This document shows, one piece after another, positions 1 through 8,588 of a stretch of DNA of 64,000 bases. Positions within the stretch are counted from its first letter, which is position 1, and every line of letters begins with the position of its first letter. The stretch is taken from positions 409,347-473,346 of the forward strand of contig NZ_MSCI01000002.1 in NCBI RefSeq assembly GCF_002954585.1. The letters are read 5' to 3'. The stretch is from Vibrio chagasii. Its GTDB lineage: Bacteria > Pseudomonadota > Gammaproteobacteria > Enterobacterales > Vibrionaceae. Under the pieces are notes generated by a model. It worked only from the letters and a program-made list of their open reading frames with translations, made no database searches and had not been told where the DNA came from. The position numbers were made by a program, and so were the translations under genes.

Positions 1-851
1 GCCGTTTTCATACCCATGCCAAATCTTCCCAGATCGTTTGATTCTCTTGCTGCTCTCGGGTTTTTGGAACCAGGGCGCATTGCTTGAATAAGCTCAGCTT
101 CATCCATACCATGGCCATCATCACAGATAGCTATGTATGATTGGCCTCCATGCCATTTCATTTCTATATCTATGTTAGTAGCACTTGCTGAAATACTATT
201 ATCGATAATGTCAGCAATAGCCTCTTCGATACTGTACCCTAAAGAGCGTAAGTTCTCTATCATTGAAGCCGCTGATGGTGTGATGATGTCTTCATCGCTC
301 AGCTCTAATGGTATGTCATGTATATTCTTAGATGAAGTTGAATTATCATCTATATATACATTAGGCAGACCTTTTACAGAAAACTGGTAGTTATCGATAT
401 AATCTATACCTATGTCTTCAATCATAGAGTGACTTTTCCCATTAATTATTTCAAAAATAGAGTTGTATTCTTTGTCTTTCTCTTTCTTGAACAAGAATAA
501 CTTTATACCATTGAAATTTGATTCAATAACTCTTTTCATAACAATAATGTCATCAGGTTCTATATAGCTATCTGAGTCGAGGCTACGCGTAAAATATAAA
601 CGGTGTTCATTTCGGGTACTTTTCTCTTCATGAAGTGCTTTGTTATGCCATACATAATCTACTAAGCCCATTTCTTGACCGTTTGGCGATATGTACTGTA
701 CTTCAATTGTACTGTCTGGAATTTCGAAATTTTGTTCAGGAAGAAAGGATAAGCACTTTTTGGATACCATCAAAAAGCTACCAGCACGCTTGCTTTTTCC
801 ACCTTTCCTAATTCCAATTTCGTTTGCGTTTACAATTCTTACATAAATCAT
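1..851 (-). CDS. EcoRII-N-like / MORC-type GHKL ATPase, 5' part only
   Basis: I translated the 283 complete codons present; the gene runs off the left edge. Residues 1-125 resemble the effector-DNA-binding domain of the restriction enzyme EcoRII: a GG-containing loop near residue 17 and TRNEHR at 79-84, close to EcoRII's TRNEKR. Residues about 195-283 are a GHKL (HSP90/MutL/MORC) ATPase start: N-box with E210 and DNS at 217-219, the DDGHGMD G1 box at 244-250, and GRFGMGMKTA at the cut end. GHKL ATPases of this type occur in restriction-modification operons and are related to eukaryotic MORC proteins. I infer an ATP-dependent DNA-sensing defence component; partner genes would lie left of the window. 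The coding strand is visibly more AT-rich than recC, which suggests transfer. The ATG at 851 is preferred; an overlapping out-of-frame ATG lies at 855. Confidence 0.75.
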   Translation of the reverse strand, partial: MIYVRIVNANEIGIRKGGKSKRAGSFLMVSKKCLSFLPEQNFEIPDSTIEVQYISPNGQEMGLVDYVWHNKALHEEKSTRNEHRLYFTRSLDSDSYIEPDDIIVMKRVIESNFNGIKLFLFKKEKDKEYNSIFEIINGKSHSMIEDIGIDYIDNYQFSVKGLPNVYIDDNSTSSKNIHDIPLELSDEDIITPSAASMIENLRSLGYSIEEAIADIIDNSISASATNIDIEMKWHGGQSYIAICDDGHGMDEAELIQAMRPGSKNPRAARESNDLGRFGMGMKT

Positions 852-1028
852 ACATCACTCTCCAATTTGGTATTTTATTGAAGTGTGTTGGTTTAACTAA
901 CCAATAGTTCATACTTCACCTAGTTGAATAGTATCAATATTCCTTATCAAAGATAAGTTAAACCCTCTATAAAATTAAGTATTTATGCTAGTCTTCAAGT
1001 TTTAGAGCTATGGTTTGTAGGTTGATTT

Positions 1029-4000
1029 TTGTTTACTGTTTATCATTCAAATAAAGTTGATACTTTAAAAATTCTTCTCGTTCACTTAATCAAAAGTGAC
1101 CCTTTAGCCAATCCTTTCGAAAAAGAGCAGATCTTGGTTCAGAGCCCGGGTATGTCTCAATGGCTTAAGATGGAACTCGCCAAAGAGTTTGGTGTAGCAG
1201 CAAATATCGATTTTCCTCTTCCAGCAACTTTCATTTGGGATATGTTCACCCAGGTGCTTCCTGACGTACCGAAACGCAGTGCTTTTAACAAAGAAGCGAT
1301 GACGTGGAAGCTAATGAGTTTGCTGCCCGCGAAACTTGACCACTCTGATTTCTTACCCCTACAGCGCTATCTTGAAAACGATGAAGACGGCTCTAAGTTG
1401 TATCAATTAGCCGAGAAAATTGCCGATATTTTCGATGGCTACTTGGTGTATAGACCTGAGTGGATGGCGATGTGGGAAGCAGGCGAGCCCGTTGCAGAAT
1501 TGATTGATAGTGAAGGGCAACAAGAGCACCATTGGCAGCCGATTTTGTGGAAGGCACTCTACGATCAAACGCTCTCTCAAGGCCAATCGAAATATCACCG
1601 TGGTAACTTGTATCACGACTTCATTGAAGCGTTAGCTAATCAACAAGGCCAGTTACAACACCTGCCTAAACGTCTGTTTGTGTTTGGTATTTCGTCACTG
1701 CCTCCTCGTTACATGGATGCGTTGAAAGCGCTTGGCGAGCAGATTGATGTTCACCTGATGTTTACTAACCCTTGCCAACATTACTGGGGTGACATCCGCG
1801 ACCGTAAATACTTGGCAAGAGTGGAAGCGCAGCGTCGTAAGCAGTTTACTCTGGTTGATGGCTTGCCTCAGCTAGAAGGAGAAGTCTCGCCACTGAAAGA
1901 TGGTATTGAAGCCAATGTCGAAGATGAGCTGCATACCAGCCAAGCAGTAGGCAATAGCTTACTCGCGTCTATGGGCAAGCTAGGCAGAGACAATTTGTTC
2001 TTGCTGTCTCAATCAGACAGTGAAGAGCATGAATTCTTTATTGATGTCGAGAGAGACAGCCTGCTGCATCAACTGCAAGCCGATATTCTTGAGTTAGAAG
2101 AGCACCAAGACGATCACATCTTAGATTCCAGCAACCACAAACAAGTGGTTGAGCTGGGCGATCGTTCATTGACGATACATGCTTGTCACAGCCCAATGCG
2201 TGAGGTTGAAGTTCTTCATGATCAGCTGTTAGCAATGTTTGACGCTGACCCAACATTAAAGCCACGCGACATCATCGTGATGGTGGCAGACATCAATGCT
2301 TACAGCCCTGCGATTCAGGCGGTATTTGGTAATGCTCCGGGTGAGCGTTATATCCCATACTCGATCTCGGATCGAACGGCAGACCAAGAGAGCCCGATTC
2401 TGACCGCGTTCATGCAGTTGGTCGCGCTACCAAACACGCGCTGCTTAGCTTCTGAACTTCTAGAGCTACTAGAAATCCCAGCGATGATGGCACGCTTTGG
2501 TATTGATGAATTTCAATTTGAGCAAGCCAAGCAGTGGGTTGAAGAAGCGGGTATCCGTTGGGGGGTCGATTCGTCGACTGCAACTGAGTTTGATTTGCCT
2601 GCCACCGAGCAAAATACCTGGCTATTTGGTATCCAGCGCATGCTACTGGGCTATGCGATGTCGGATTCTGCAGGTTTGTTTGAAACCGAGCATTCTCCAA
2701 TTGCGGCTTATAACGAAGTTCAGGGCATTAACGCCGAACTTGCGGGTAAGTTAGCGCACTTTATTGATCGTATTGCCCATTACCGTCAACGCCTTGCCAA
2801 GACGCAATCCATTGATATGTGGCGTGAAACCTTGTTGCAAATGATTGATGATTTCTTCGCCGTTGAGCTAGAAGGCGAGGTAGTGCTTAAGTCGATTCGT
2901 GATGCACTTTCTCAACTGAATGAACAGCTTGATGATGCCTTGTACGAGCAAGAGCTATCGCCAAGCATCATCTATCAGTACTTAAACAATAAACTGTCAG
3001 GCGCGCGTATCAGTCAGCGTTTCTTAGCGGGGCAAGTAAACTTCTGTACTCTGATGCCGATGCGTTCTATCCCGTTCAAAACCGTTTGTCTTTTGGGCAT
3101 GAATGATGGTGTTTACCCTCCCTCTAACCCTGTCGAGAGCTTCAATTTGTTAGAAGGCAGGGCTCGTCCCGGAGATCGATCTAGGAGAGAGGATAGCCGC
3201 TATTTATTCTTAGAAGCAATGTTGTCGGCGCAAGGGCGTTTGTACATCAGTTATGTCGGCCGCTCGATTCAAGATAATACTGAGCGAGTACCGTCGGTAT
3301 TGGTTTCAGAATTGATTGAGTACTGCCAGCAGAACTACTGCCTAAGTGGCGATCAAGCGCTACCAAGTGATGATTCTGGTATCAAGCTGACTCAAGCGAT
3401 CAGCTTTGAGCACACCATGACTCCGTTCAGCCCGGCAGCTTTTACACAAGGTGATGAAAGCCATGTATTGAGCTACGCCAAAGAGTGGCTTCCTGCGGCT
3501 AACCGTTCTGGTGAACGCAGTGGTGAATTCAATCGTGCTTTGGACGACTATTTGCTTGGCGCGACTTATCCGTTAGAACTCGATCTGGTTGAGCTACAGC
3601 GTTTCTGGCGCTTGCCAGTGCAATACTTCTTTAATCGCCGTCTCAAAGTAGTGTTTGAGCCACCGCTTCCGGTAATGGAAGACGATGAGCCATTCGTGCT
3701 TAATGGCTTAGAGAGCTTTCAGCTTAAGGATGCTCTTCTGCAAGTGCTGCTGGATAACCCTGAAGGGGCAGATGAAGCGGTTCGCTTGTTTGTCTCTGAG
3801 CAAAAAGCTCAAGGTCGCTTACCGGTTGGCGCTTTTGGTGATATCGAGTTTGAAACTAACCGCGTTCAAGCGGAAGACTTAGCCAAAGAGATTCGATTTG
3901 TAAGTGGGCAGCCACAGCAAGATCTTGAGGTGAATATTGAGTTTGATGTACTAGGTGAAGGCAAACCGGTTCGTTTGATGGGGTGGCTGACTCAAAACTA

Positions 4001-4505
4001 TCAATCGGGCTTAGTGCGCTTCCGTAGTGGCAAAATTCGTTCGCAAGATTACTTGGCCGCGTGGATCGATCACTTGTGTTGCGCAGTGATGGGGCATGGC
4101 AAAACAACTCATATAATTGGTTATGACAGAAAAGAGGGCGTGGTTCACCAAACGCTACAGCCTATCGGCGATGCACAGCAGGCGAAGGGTTTATTGGCTG
4201 AGTTAGTACGACTGTTCTATCAAGGTATGACAGCACCATTGCCTTACTTCCCGAAAACCGCCTTGGCCGGCGTTGAAGCGGGCTTTAGCCGTGGTAAATG
4301 GGTCGATGATGAAGAGAAGTCGCTCAAGAAAATGGCCGATACTTTTAATGACAGCTTCGCTTTTACTGGCGAGGGTCGAGATACCTACATCTCACGTATT
4401 TGGCCTAAGTGGGACGATGAGCTGGCTGCTGAGTCGCGTATGTATTCAACACTTGTGTTACAGGCGGCAAGGTTGGCTGCTGCCGATCTGGAAGATCAGG
4501 AGTAA
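1029..4505 (+). CDS. recC: RecBCD subunit RecC (Chi recognition)
   Basis: RecC is the structural, Chi-recognising subunit of the RecBCD helicase-nuclease, which processes double-strand breaks and degrades foreign linear DNA. The 1158-residue product is near the usual length of about 1120. Its N-terminus (VYHSN, then ILVQSPGMSQWLKM at about 36-49 and FPLPATFIWDMF at about 62-73) is a hallmark of the family. No intact Walker A motif is visible, as expected because RecC is a degenerate helicase. Translation most likely starts at TTG 1029, which aligns with the E. coli N-terminus; no ATG suits. recB and recD follow on the same strand, but only after an unusual 408-base gap. Confidence 0.97.
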   Translation: MFTVYHSNKVDTLKILLVHLIKSDPLANPFEKEQILVQSPGMSQWLKMELAKEFGVAANIDFPLPATFIWDMFTQVLPDVPKRSAFNKEAMTWKLMSLLPAKLDHSDFLPLQRYLENDEDGSKLYQLAEKIADIFDGYLVYRPEWMAMWEAGEPVAELIDSEGQQEHHWQPILWKALYDQTLSQGQSKYHRGNLYHDFIEALANQQGQLQHLPKRLFVFGISSLPPRYMDALKALGEQIDVHLMFTNPCQHYWGDIRDRKYLARVEAQRRKQFTLVDGLPQLEGEVSPLKDGIEANVEDELHTSQAVGNSLLASMGKLGRDNLFLLSQSDSEEHEFFIDVERDSLLHQLQADILELEEHQDDHILDSSNHKQVVELGDRSLTIHACHSPMREVEVLHDQLLAMFDADPTLKPRDIIVMVADINAYSPAIQAVFGNAPGERYIPYSISDRTADQESPILTAFMQLVALPNTRCLASELLELLEIPAMMARFGIDEFQFEQAKQWVEEAGIRWGVDSSTATEFDLPATEQNTWLFGIQRMLLGYAMSDSAGLFETEHSPIAAYNEVQGINAELAGKLAHFIDRIAHYRQRLAKTQSIDMWRETLLQMIDDFFAVELEGEVVLKSIRDALSQLNEQLDDALYEQELSPSIIYQYLNNKLSGARISQRFLAGQVNFCTLMPMRSIPFKTVCLLGMNDGVYPPSNPVESFNLLEGRARPGDRSRREDSRYLFLEAMLSAQGRLYISYVGRSIQDNTERVPSVLVSELIEYCQQNYCLSGDQALPSDDSGIKLTQAISFEHTMTPFSPAAFTQGDESHVLSYAKEWLPAANRSGERSGEFNRALDDYLLGATYPLELDLVELQRFWRLPVQYFFNRRLKVVFEPPLPVMEDDEPFVLNGLESFQLKDALLQVLLDNPEGADEAVRLFVSEQKAQGRLPVGAFGDIEFETNRVQAEDLAKEIRFVSGQPQQDLEVNIEFDVLGEGKPVRLMGWLTQNYQSGLVRFRSGKIRSQDYLAAWIDHLCCAVMGHGKTTHIIGYDRKEGVVHQTLQPIGDAQQAKGLLAELVRLFYQGMTAPLPYFPKTALAGVEAGFSRGKWVDDEEKSLKKMADTFNDSFAFTGEGRDTYISRIWPKWDDELAAESRMYSTLVLQAARLAAADLEDQE

Positions 4506-4913
4506 ATGACTGTGATCGACAAGATCAATAGAGGATGCGCTGAATTCATGAAAGACGAAAGAAAGTCGCTAGTATGCATTTGGAGTGCTTGCTTTCAGTG
4601 TGAAGGGAATCAAGGTGAAGAGAAGCAAGGTACAGGAAATAAAGTGGCCGCCAGTAAATCATTATTAGTGTAGGGCGTTCGCTGTACGGCCACAGGTCAG
4701 AGGGACCATTATTCTGTGGTTCTAAATAGGCAATGAGTATAAAACTCGAATCGCGCTCCTGAACTCGTGGGCGCATAGTAGCGAGGCGATCCGAATTGAT
4801 CCGTGAGAGAGATCGCACTAACTATTAACAAATCAGCGTAGGACGTAAATTGAATGACGTTTTCCACGCTAGGTCACATTTGTAACAACATATTTATCAG
4901 AAGGCAGTAAGGC
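4506..4913 (+). other. 408-base recC-recB intergenic region
   Basis: recC and recB are the same way round, yet 408 bases separate them. An open frame of 55 codons starts at the ATG touching the recC stop (4506-4673), and a 90-codon frame lies on the opposite strand (4546-4818). Neither shows a recognisable motif or a convincing ribosome site, so I call no gene. The last 60 bases are AT-rich and probably hold the recB promoter and its ribosome site (GGCAG close to the ATG). The stretch could be the remnant of a lost gene; E. coli has ptrA at this position. Confidence 0.5.
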
Positions 4914-7900
4914 ATGACGACCACAAGCAGTGTTCAGGTAATTGCTCCACAGACACTAAGCACCATGACGTTTCCGCTTCATGGTGCGCGTTTAATTGAA
5001 GCATCGGCGGGTACAGGTAAAACATTTACCATCGCTGGCTTGTACTTACGCCTACTGCTCGGACACGGCACGGCAGCACCACAAGATGAGCTTACAGAAG
5101 CTACCCGACATCACGAGCCTCTCACTGTAGATCAAATCCTAGTCGTGACTTTTACCGAAGCAGCAACCGCAGAATTGCGTGACCGTATCCGTGCTCGAAT
5201 CCATGATGCTCGCATTGCGTTTTCTCGCGGGCAAAGTGACGACCCAGTGATTGCTCCTTTGCTGCAAGAGATCGAAGACCATGCTGGCGCTGCGAAAACA
5301 CTGCTCAATGCCGAAAGGCAAATGGACGAAGCTGCGGTCTACACCATTCACGGCTTCTGTCAGCGTATGTTGACTCAAAATGCCTTCGAGTCTGGCAGCC
5401 GATTTGATAATGAATTTGTGACTGATGAAAGCCATCTCAAAGCGCAAGTGGTTGCCGACTATTGGCGTAAGCAGTTTTACCCGTTGCCTATTCAGCTAGC
5501 TGGCGAAGTGCGTAATATCTGGGGTTCACCGGCTGCATTATTAGCAGACGTCAATCGTTATCTGACGGGCTCTCCATTGAAGCTAACCGTTGACGCGATG
5601 TCGGGTGATTTGCAAACTCTACACAACCAGAACCTAGATAAAGTGAAGCAGCTCAAAGCGCTGTGGTGTGAGTCTGAAGCGGACTTTTTGGCTTTGATCT
5701 CAGGTTCAGATGTGAACAAACGCAGTTACACCAAGAAGTCTCTGCCGACATGGCTAGAGGCTGTGACGGCATGGGCGCAGAGCGACACTCATGATTATCA
5801 ATATCCAGACAAGTTAGAAAAATTCTCTCAAGCTACGTTAATCGAAAAAACACCGAAAGGTACTGCGCCTCAGCACGCTGTTTTCGAAGCAATTGAGGAT
5901 TTCTTAAATAACCCAGCTGATTTGAAAGCTCCGTTATTGGCGCATGCGATTACTCACTGTCGAACTATGCTCGCTAAGGCAAAACAGCAGAGGCAGTGGT
6001 TATCATTTGATGATCTACTGACTCAGTTATCTGCGTCGATTGATGTCGATGAGCAGTCACTGCTAGTGGAAAGAATTCGCACTTTATACCCGGTAGCGAT
6101 GATCGATGAATTCCAAGATACCGACCCGCTTCAATACAGTATTTTTAGCCGAATCTATCTCGATAATCCGCAGTGCGGCTTGTTTATGATCGGTGACCCG
6201 AAGCAGGCGATTTACGGCTTCCGTGGCGCAGATATCTTTACCTATATCAAAGCGAGAAACCAAGTCAGTGCTCACTACACCTTAGGCACTAACTGGCGTT
6301 CAAGTGCTGATATGGTGAGTGCAGTAAACCAAGTGTTTATGAACTCGGATAGCCCGTTTATCTACGACCAAGACATTCCATTTTTGCCTGTTGCAGCCAG
6401 TCCATCTGCCGATAAGCGCCAATGGGTATTGAATGGTGAAACTCAGCATGCACTCACGTTCTGGTTACAGGAGGCTGAAGAAAAGCCCTTACCAAAGGGC
6501 GAATATCACAAAGCAATGGCAGAGGCGACGGCGAGTCAAATTCAAACCATTCTGACCGCTTCTCAAAACCAACAAGCCTATTTTGATAACGGCAAAAAAC
6601 AACATGCCGTGAATGCGGGCGATATTGCTGTCTTGGTTAGAACCGGCAGTGAAGGTCGTCTGATCAAGAATGCACTCTCTGAACAAGGCATTGCAAGTGT
6701 GTATTTGTCTAACCGAGACAGTGTATTCACTAGCTTGGTTGCGCAAGATATTCAACGCTTGCTACAAGCGGTGCTGACACCTGAAAACGACCGTGCATTG
6801 CGCGCGAGTCTAGCCTCCGAGTTGTTTGCTCTCGATGCCGCATCATTGGATGAACTCAATAACGATGAAGTGGTGTGGGAAAACGTGGTTAATGAGTTTC
6901 GAGAGTATCGTAAGTTGTGGCTACAGCGTGGCGTGTTACCAATGCTGCGCAGCGTGATTAGCAAGCGACATCTCGCGGAACGCTTGCTGGAAGAAGAAAA
7001 TGGTGAGCGCTCACTCACTGATTTGATGCACATAGGTGAATTGCTGCAGCAGGCAAGACAAGAGCTCGACAGCGACTACGGCTTGTTACGTTGGTTGGCA
7101 GAAGCGATTTCCGATGCTCAAAATGGTTTAGGCGGCAGCGAAGACGACATTCAGCGTCTTGAATCAGAGAGAAACTTGGTTCAAATCGTTACCATTCACA
7201 AGTCGAAAGGTTTGGAATATGACTTAGTATTCTTGCCATTTGTTGCGAGTTACCGAGAGGCGAGCGAAGGCAAATTCTACGACCATGATTCAGACACCAC
7301 AGTACTGGATATCACAGGTAGTGACACTGCCTTAGCTCAAGCCGATAAAGAGCGACTAGCGGAAGACTTGCGTTTGATTTATGTAGCGCTGACTCGTGCG
7401 GTTTATGGCTGTTTCATTGGTATGGCGCCACTGCGTAAAGGGCGTTCAACTAAAGAGCCGACTGGTGTTCATTTAAGTGCGATGGGTTATTTGGTTCAAA
7501 ACGGTCAAGAGCAAGGTATTGCCGAATTGCATCAGGCTCTTGCAGCCATTGAGAGTAAGAACTCAAGTGTCCTGCTAGCCGAAACACCAACCGCGCATGA
7601 GCAAGTGTTTGTACAAACAGAGCAAGTGAGTGAAGACTTACATGCTAATGAACTCAAGGCTTCAATCGACAGGGCTTGGCGTATCACCAGTTATTCAGGG
7701 CTTGTAAAGCAAGGCAGTCACGGTGCAAGTCATGACGCGACCATTGAGGTGTCTGGCTTTGATATTGACTCGGCTGATGAGCAGGATGAGTCTGAGTTGA
7801 TTGAACCTGAACGCTCTATTTTTACGTTCCCTCGTGGTGCTCGCCCGGGTACTTTCTTACACACCTTGTTTGAGGAGGTTGAATTTACCGGGCCAGCAAC

Positions 7901-8588
7901 CAGCGAACACAACACGCAAGTAATCACTCACTTATTAGAATCAGAGCAATACGAATTAGAGTGGCTACCTGTGCTTCAACAACTGGTTGATACGGTGCTG
8001 AACACCGCATTGGATGGCAAGAACTTAAAACTAAGCGAGAAAGATTCGACACAACGCTTAGTTGAGATGGAGTTCTTATTACCTATCGAAGTGTTGGCTG
8101 CACCTGAACTGAATCAAACCATTCAATATCATGATCCGTTATCGGCTAAAGCGGGCGACTTAGGTTTTCAAACCGTGCAAGGTATGCTGAAAGGCTTCAT
8201 CGATTTGGTGTTCGAGCATCAAGGTAAATACTATGTACTCGATTGGAAATCGAATCATTTAGGTGATGATGTTGCCGTCTACCATGGTGAAGCATTGAAA
8301 TCGGCGATGGCGGACCATCGCTATGATTTGCAATATCAGATCTATGCATTGGCGTTGCACCGTTTCTTACGTAGTCGTGTTGCCAATTACAGCTACGAGC
8401 AACATTTTGGCGGCGTGTACTACTTGTTCCTACGAGGAATGGATGGCCAATCTCAACAAGGTATTTTCTCAGCGAAACCAACACTGGCTTTACTTGATGA
8501 AATGGATCAATTGATTGACGGTAAAGTGATAGACAGACGTTCAGCACAATTGAATGACGATGAAACTGGACAGATGGGGCTTTTATAA
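4914..8588 (+). CDS. recB: RecBCD helicase-nuclease subunit RecB
   Basis: RecB is the 3'-5' helicase and the only nuclease of RecBCD. It has a superfamily 1A helicase core: Walker A ASAGTGKT at 30-37, Walker B DEFQDTD near 396, GDPKQAIYGFRGAD near 426 and motif V/VI around TIHKSKGLEYD near 760. The C-terminal nuclease domain has GFIDLVF and YYVLDWKSN near 1095-1115, which carries the catalytic Asp and Lys of the RecB nuclease family. The 1224-residue length is slightly above E. coli's 1180. Its stop codon overlaps the recD ATG by one base (TAATG), so RecB and RecD are translationally coupled. Confidence 0.98.
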   Translation: MTTTSSVQVIAPQTLSTMTFPLHGARLIEASAGTGKTFTIAGLYLRLLLGHGTAAPQDELTEATRHHEPLTVDQILVVTFTEAATAELRDRIRARIHDARIAFSRGQSDDPVIAPLLQEIEDHAGAAKTLLNAERQMDEAAVYTIHGFCQRMLTQNAFESGSRFDNEFVTDESHLKAQVVADYWRKQFYPLPIQLAGEVRNIWGSPAALLADVNRYLTGSPLKLTVDAMSGDLQTLHNQNLDKVKQLKALWCESEADFLALISGSDVNKRSYTKKSLPTWLEAVTAWAQSDTHDYQYPDKLEKFSQATLIEKTPKGTAPQHAVFEAIEDFLNNPADLKAPLLAHAITHCRTMLAKAKQQRQWLSFDDLLTQLSASIDVDEQSLLVERIRTLYPVAMIDEFQDTDPLQYSIFSRIYLDNPQCGLFMIGDPKQAIYGFRGADIFTYIKARNQVSAHYTLGTNWRSSADMVSAVNQVFMNSDSPFIYDQDIPFLPVAASPSADKRQWVLNGETQHALTFWLQEAEEKPLPKGEYHKAMAEATASQIQTILTASQNQQAYFDNGKKQHAVNAGDIAVLVRTGSEGRLIKNALSEQGIASVYLSNRDSVFTSLVAQDIQRLLQAVLTPENDRALRASLASELFALDAASLDELNNDEVVWENVVNEFREYRKLWLQRGVLPMLRSVISKRHLAERLLEEENGERSLTDLMHIGELLQQARQELDSDYGLLRWLAEAISDAQNGLGGSEDDIQRLESERNLVQIVTIHKSKGLEYDLVFLPFVASYREASEGKFYDHDSDTTVLDITGSDTALAQADKERLAEDLRLIYVALTRAVYGCFIGMAPLRKGRSTKEPTGVHLSAMGYLVQNGQEQGIAELHQALAAIESKNSSVLLAETPTAHEQVFVQTEQVSEDLHANELKASIDRAWRITSYSGLVKQGSHGASHDATIEVSGFDIDSADEQDESELIEPERSIFTFPRGARPGTFLHTLFEEVEFTGPATSEHNTQVITHLLESEQYELEWLPVLQQLVDTVLNTALDGKNLKLSEKDSTQRLVEMEFLLPIEVLAAPELNQTIQYHDPLSAKAGDLGFQTVQGMLKGFIDLVFEHQGKYYVLDWKSNHLGDDVAVYHGEALKSAMADHRYDLQYQIYALALHRFLRSRVANYSYEQHFGGVYYLFLRGMDGQSQQGIFSAKPTLALLDEMDQLIDGKVIDRRSAQLNDDETGQMGLL

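Noticed and set aside
133..390. An 85-codon frame on the plus strand
   Set aside because: It lies wholly within, and antisense to, the minus-strand ATPase gene, whose translation shows clear GHKL motifs.
4546..4818. 90-codon minus-strand frame in the recC-recB gap
   Set aside because: No motif, no ribosome site and an arginine/leucine-rich composition typical of chance frames.
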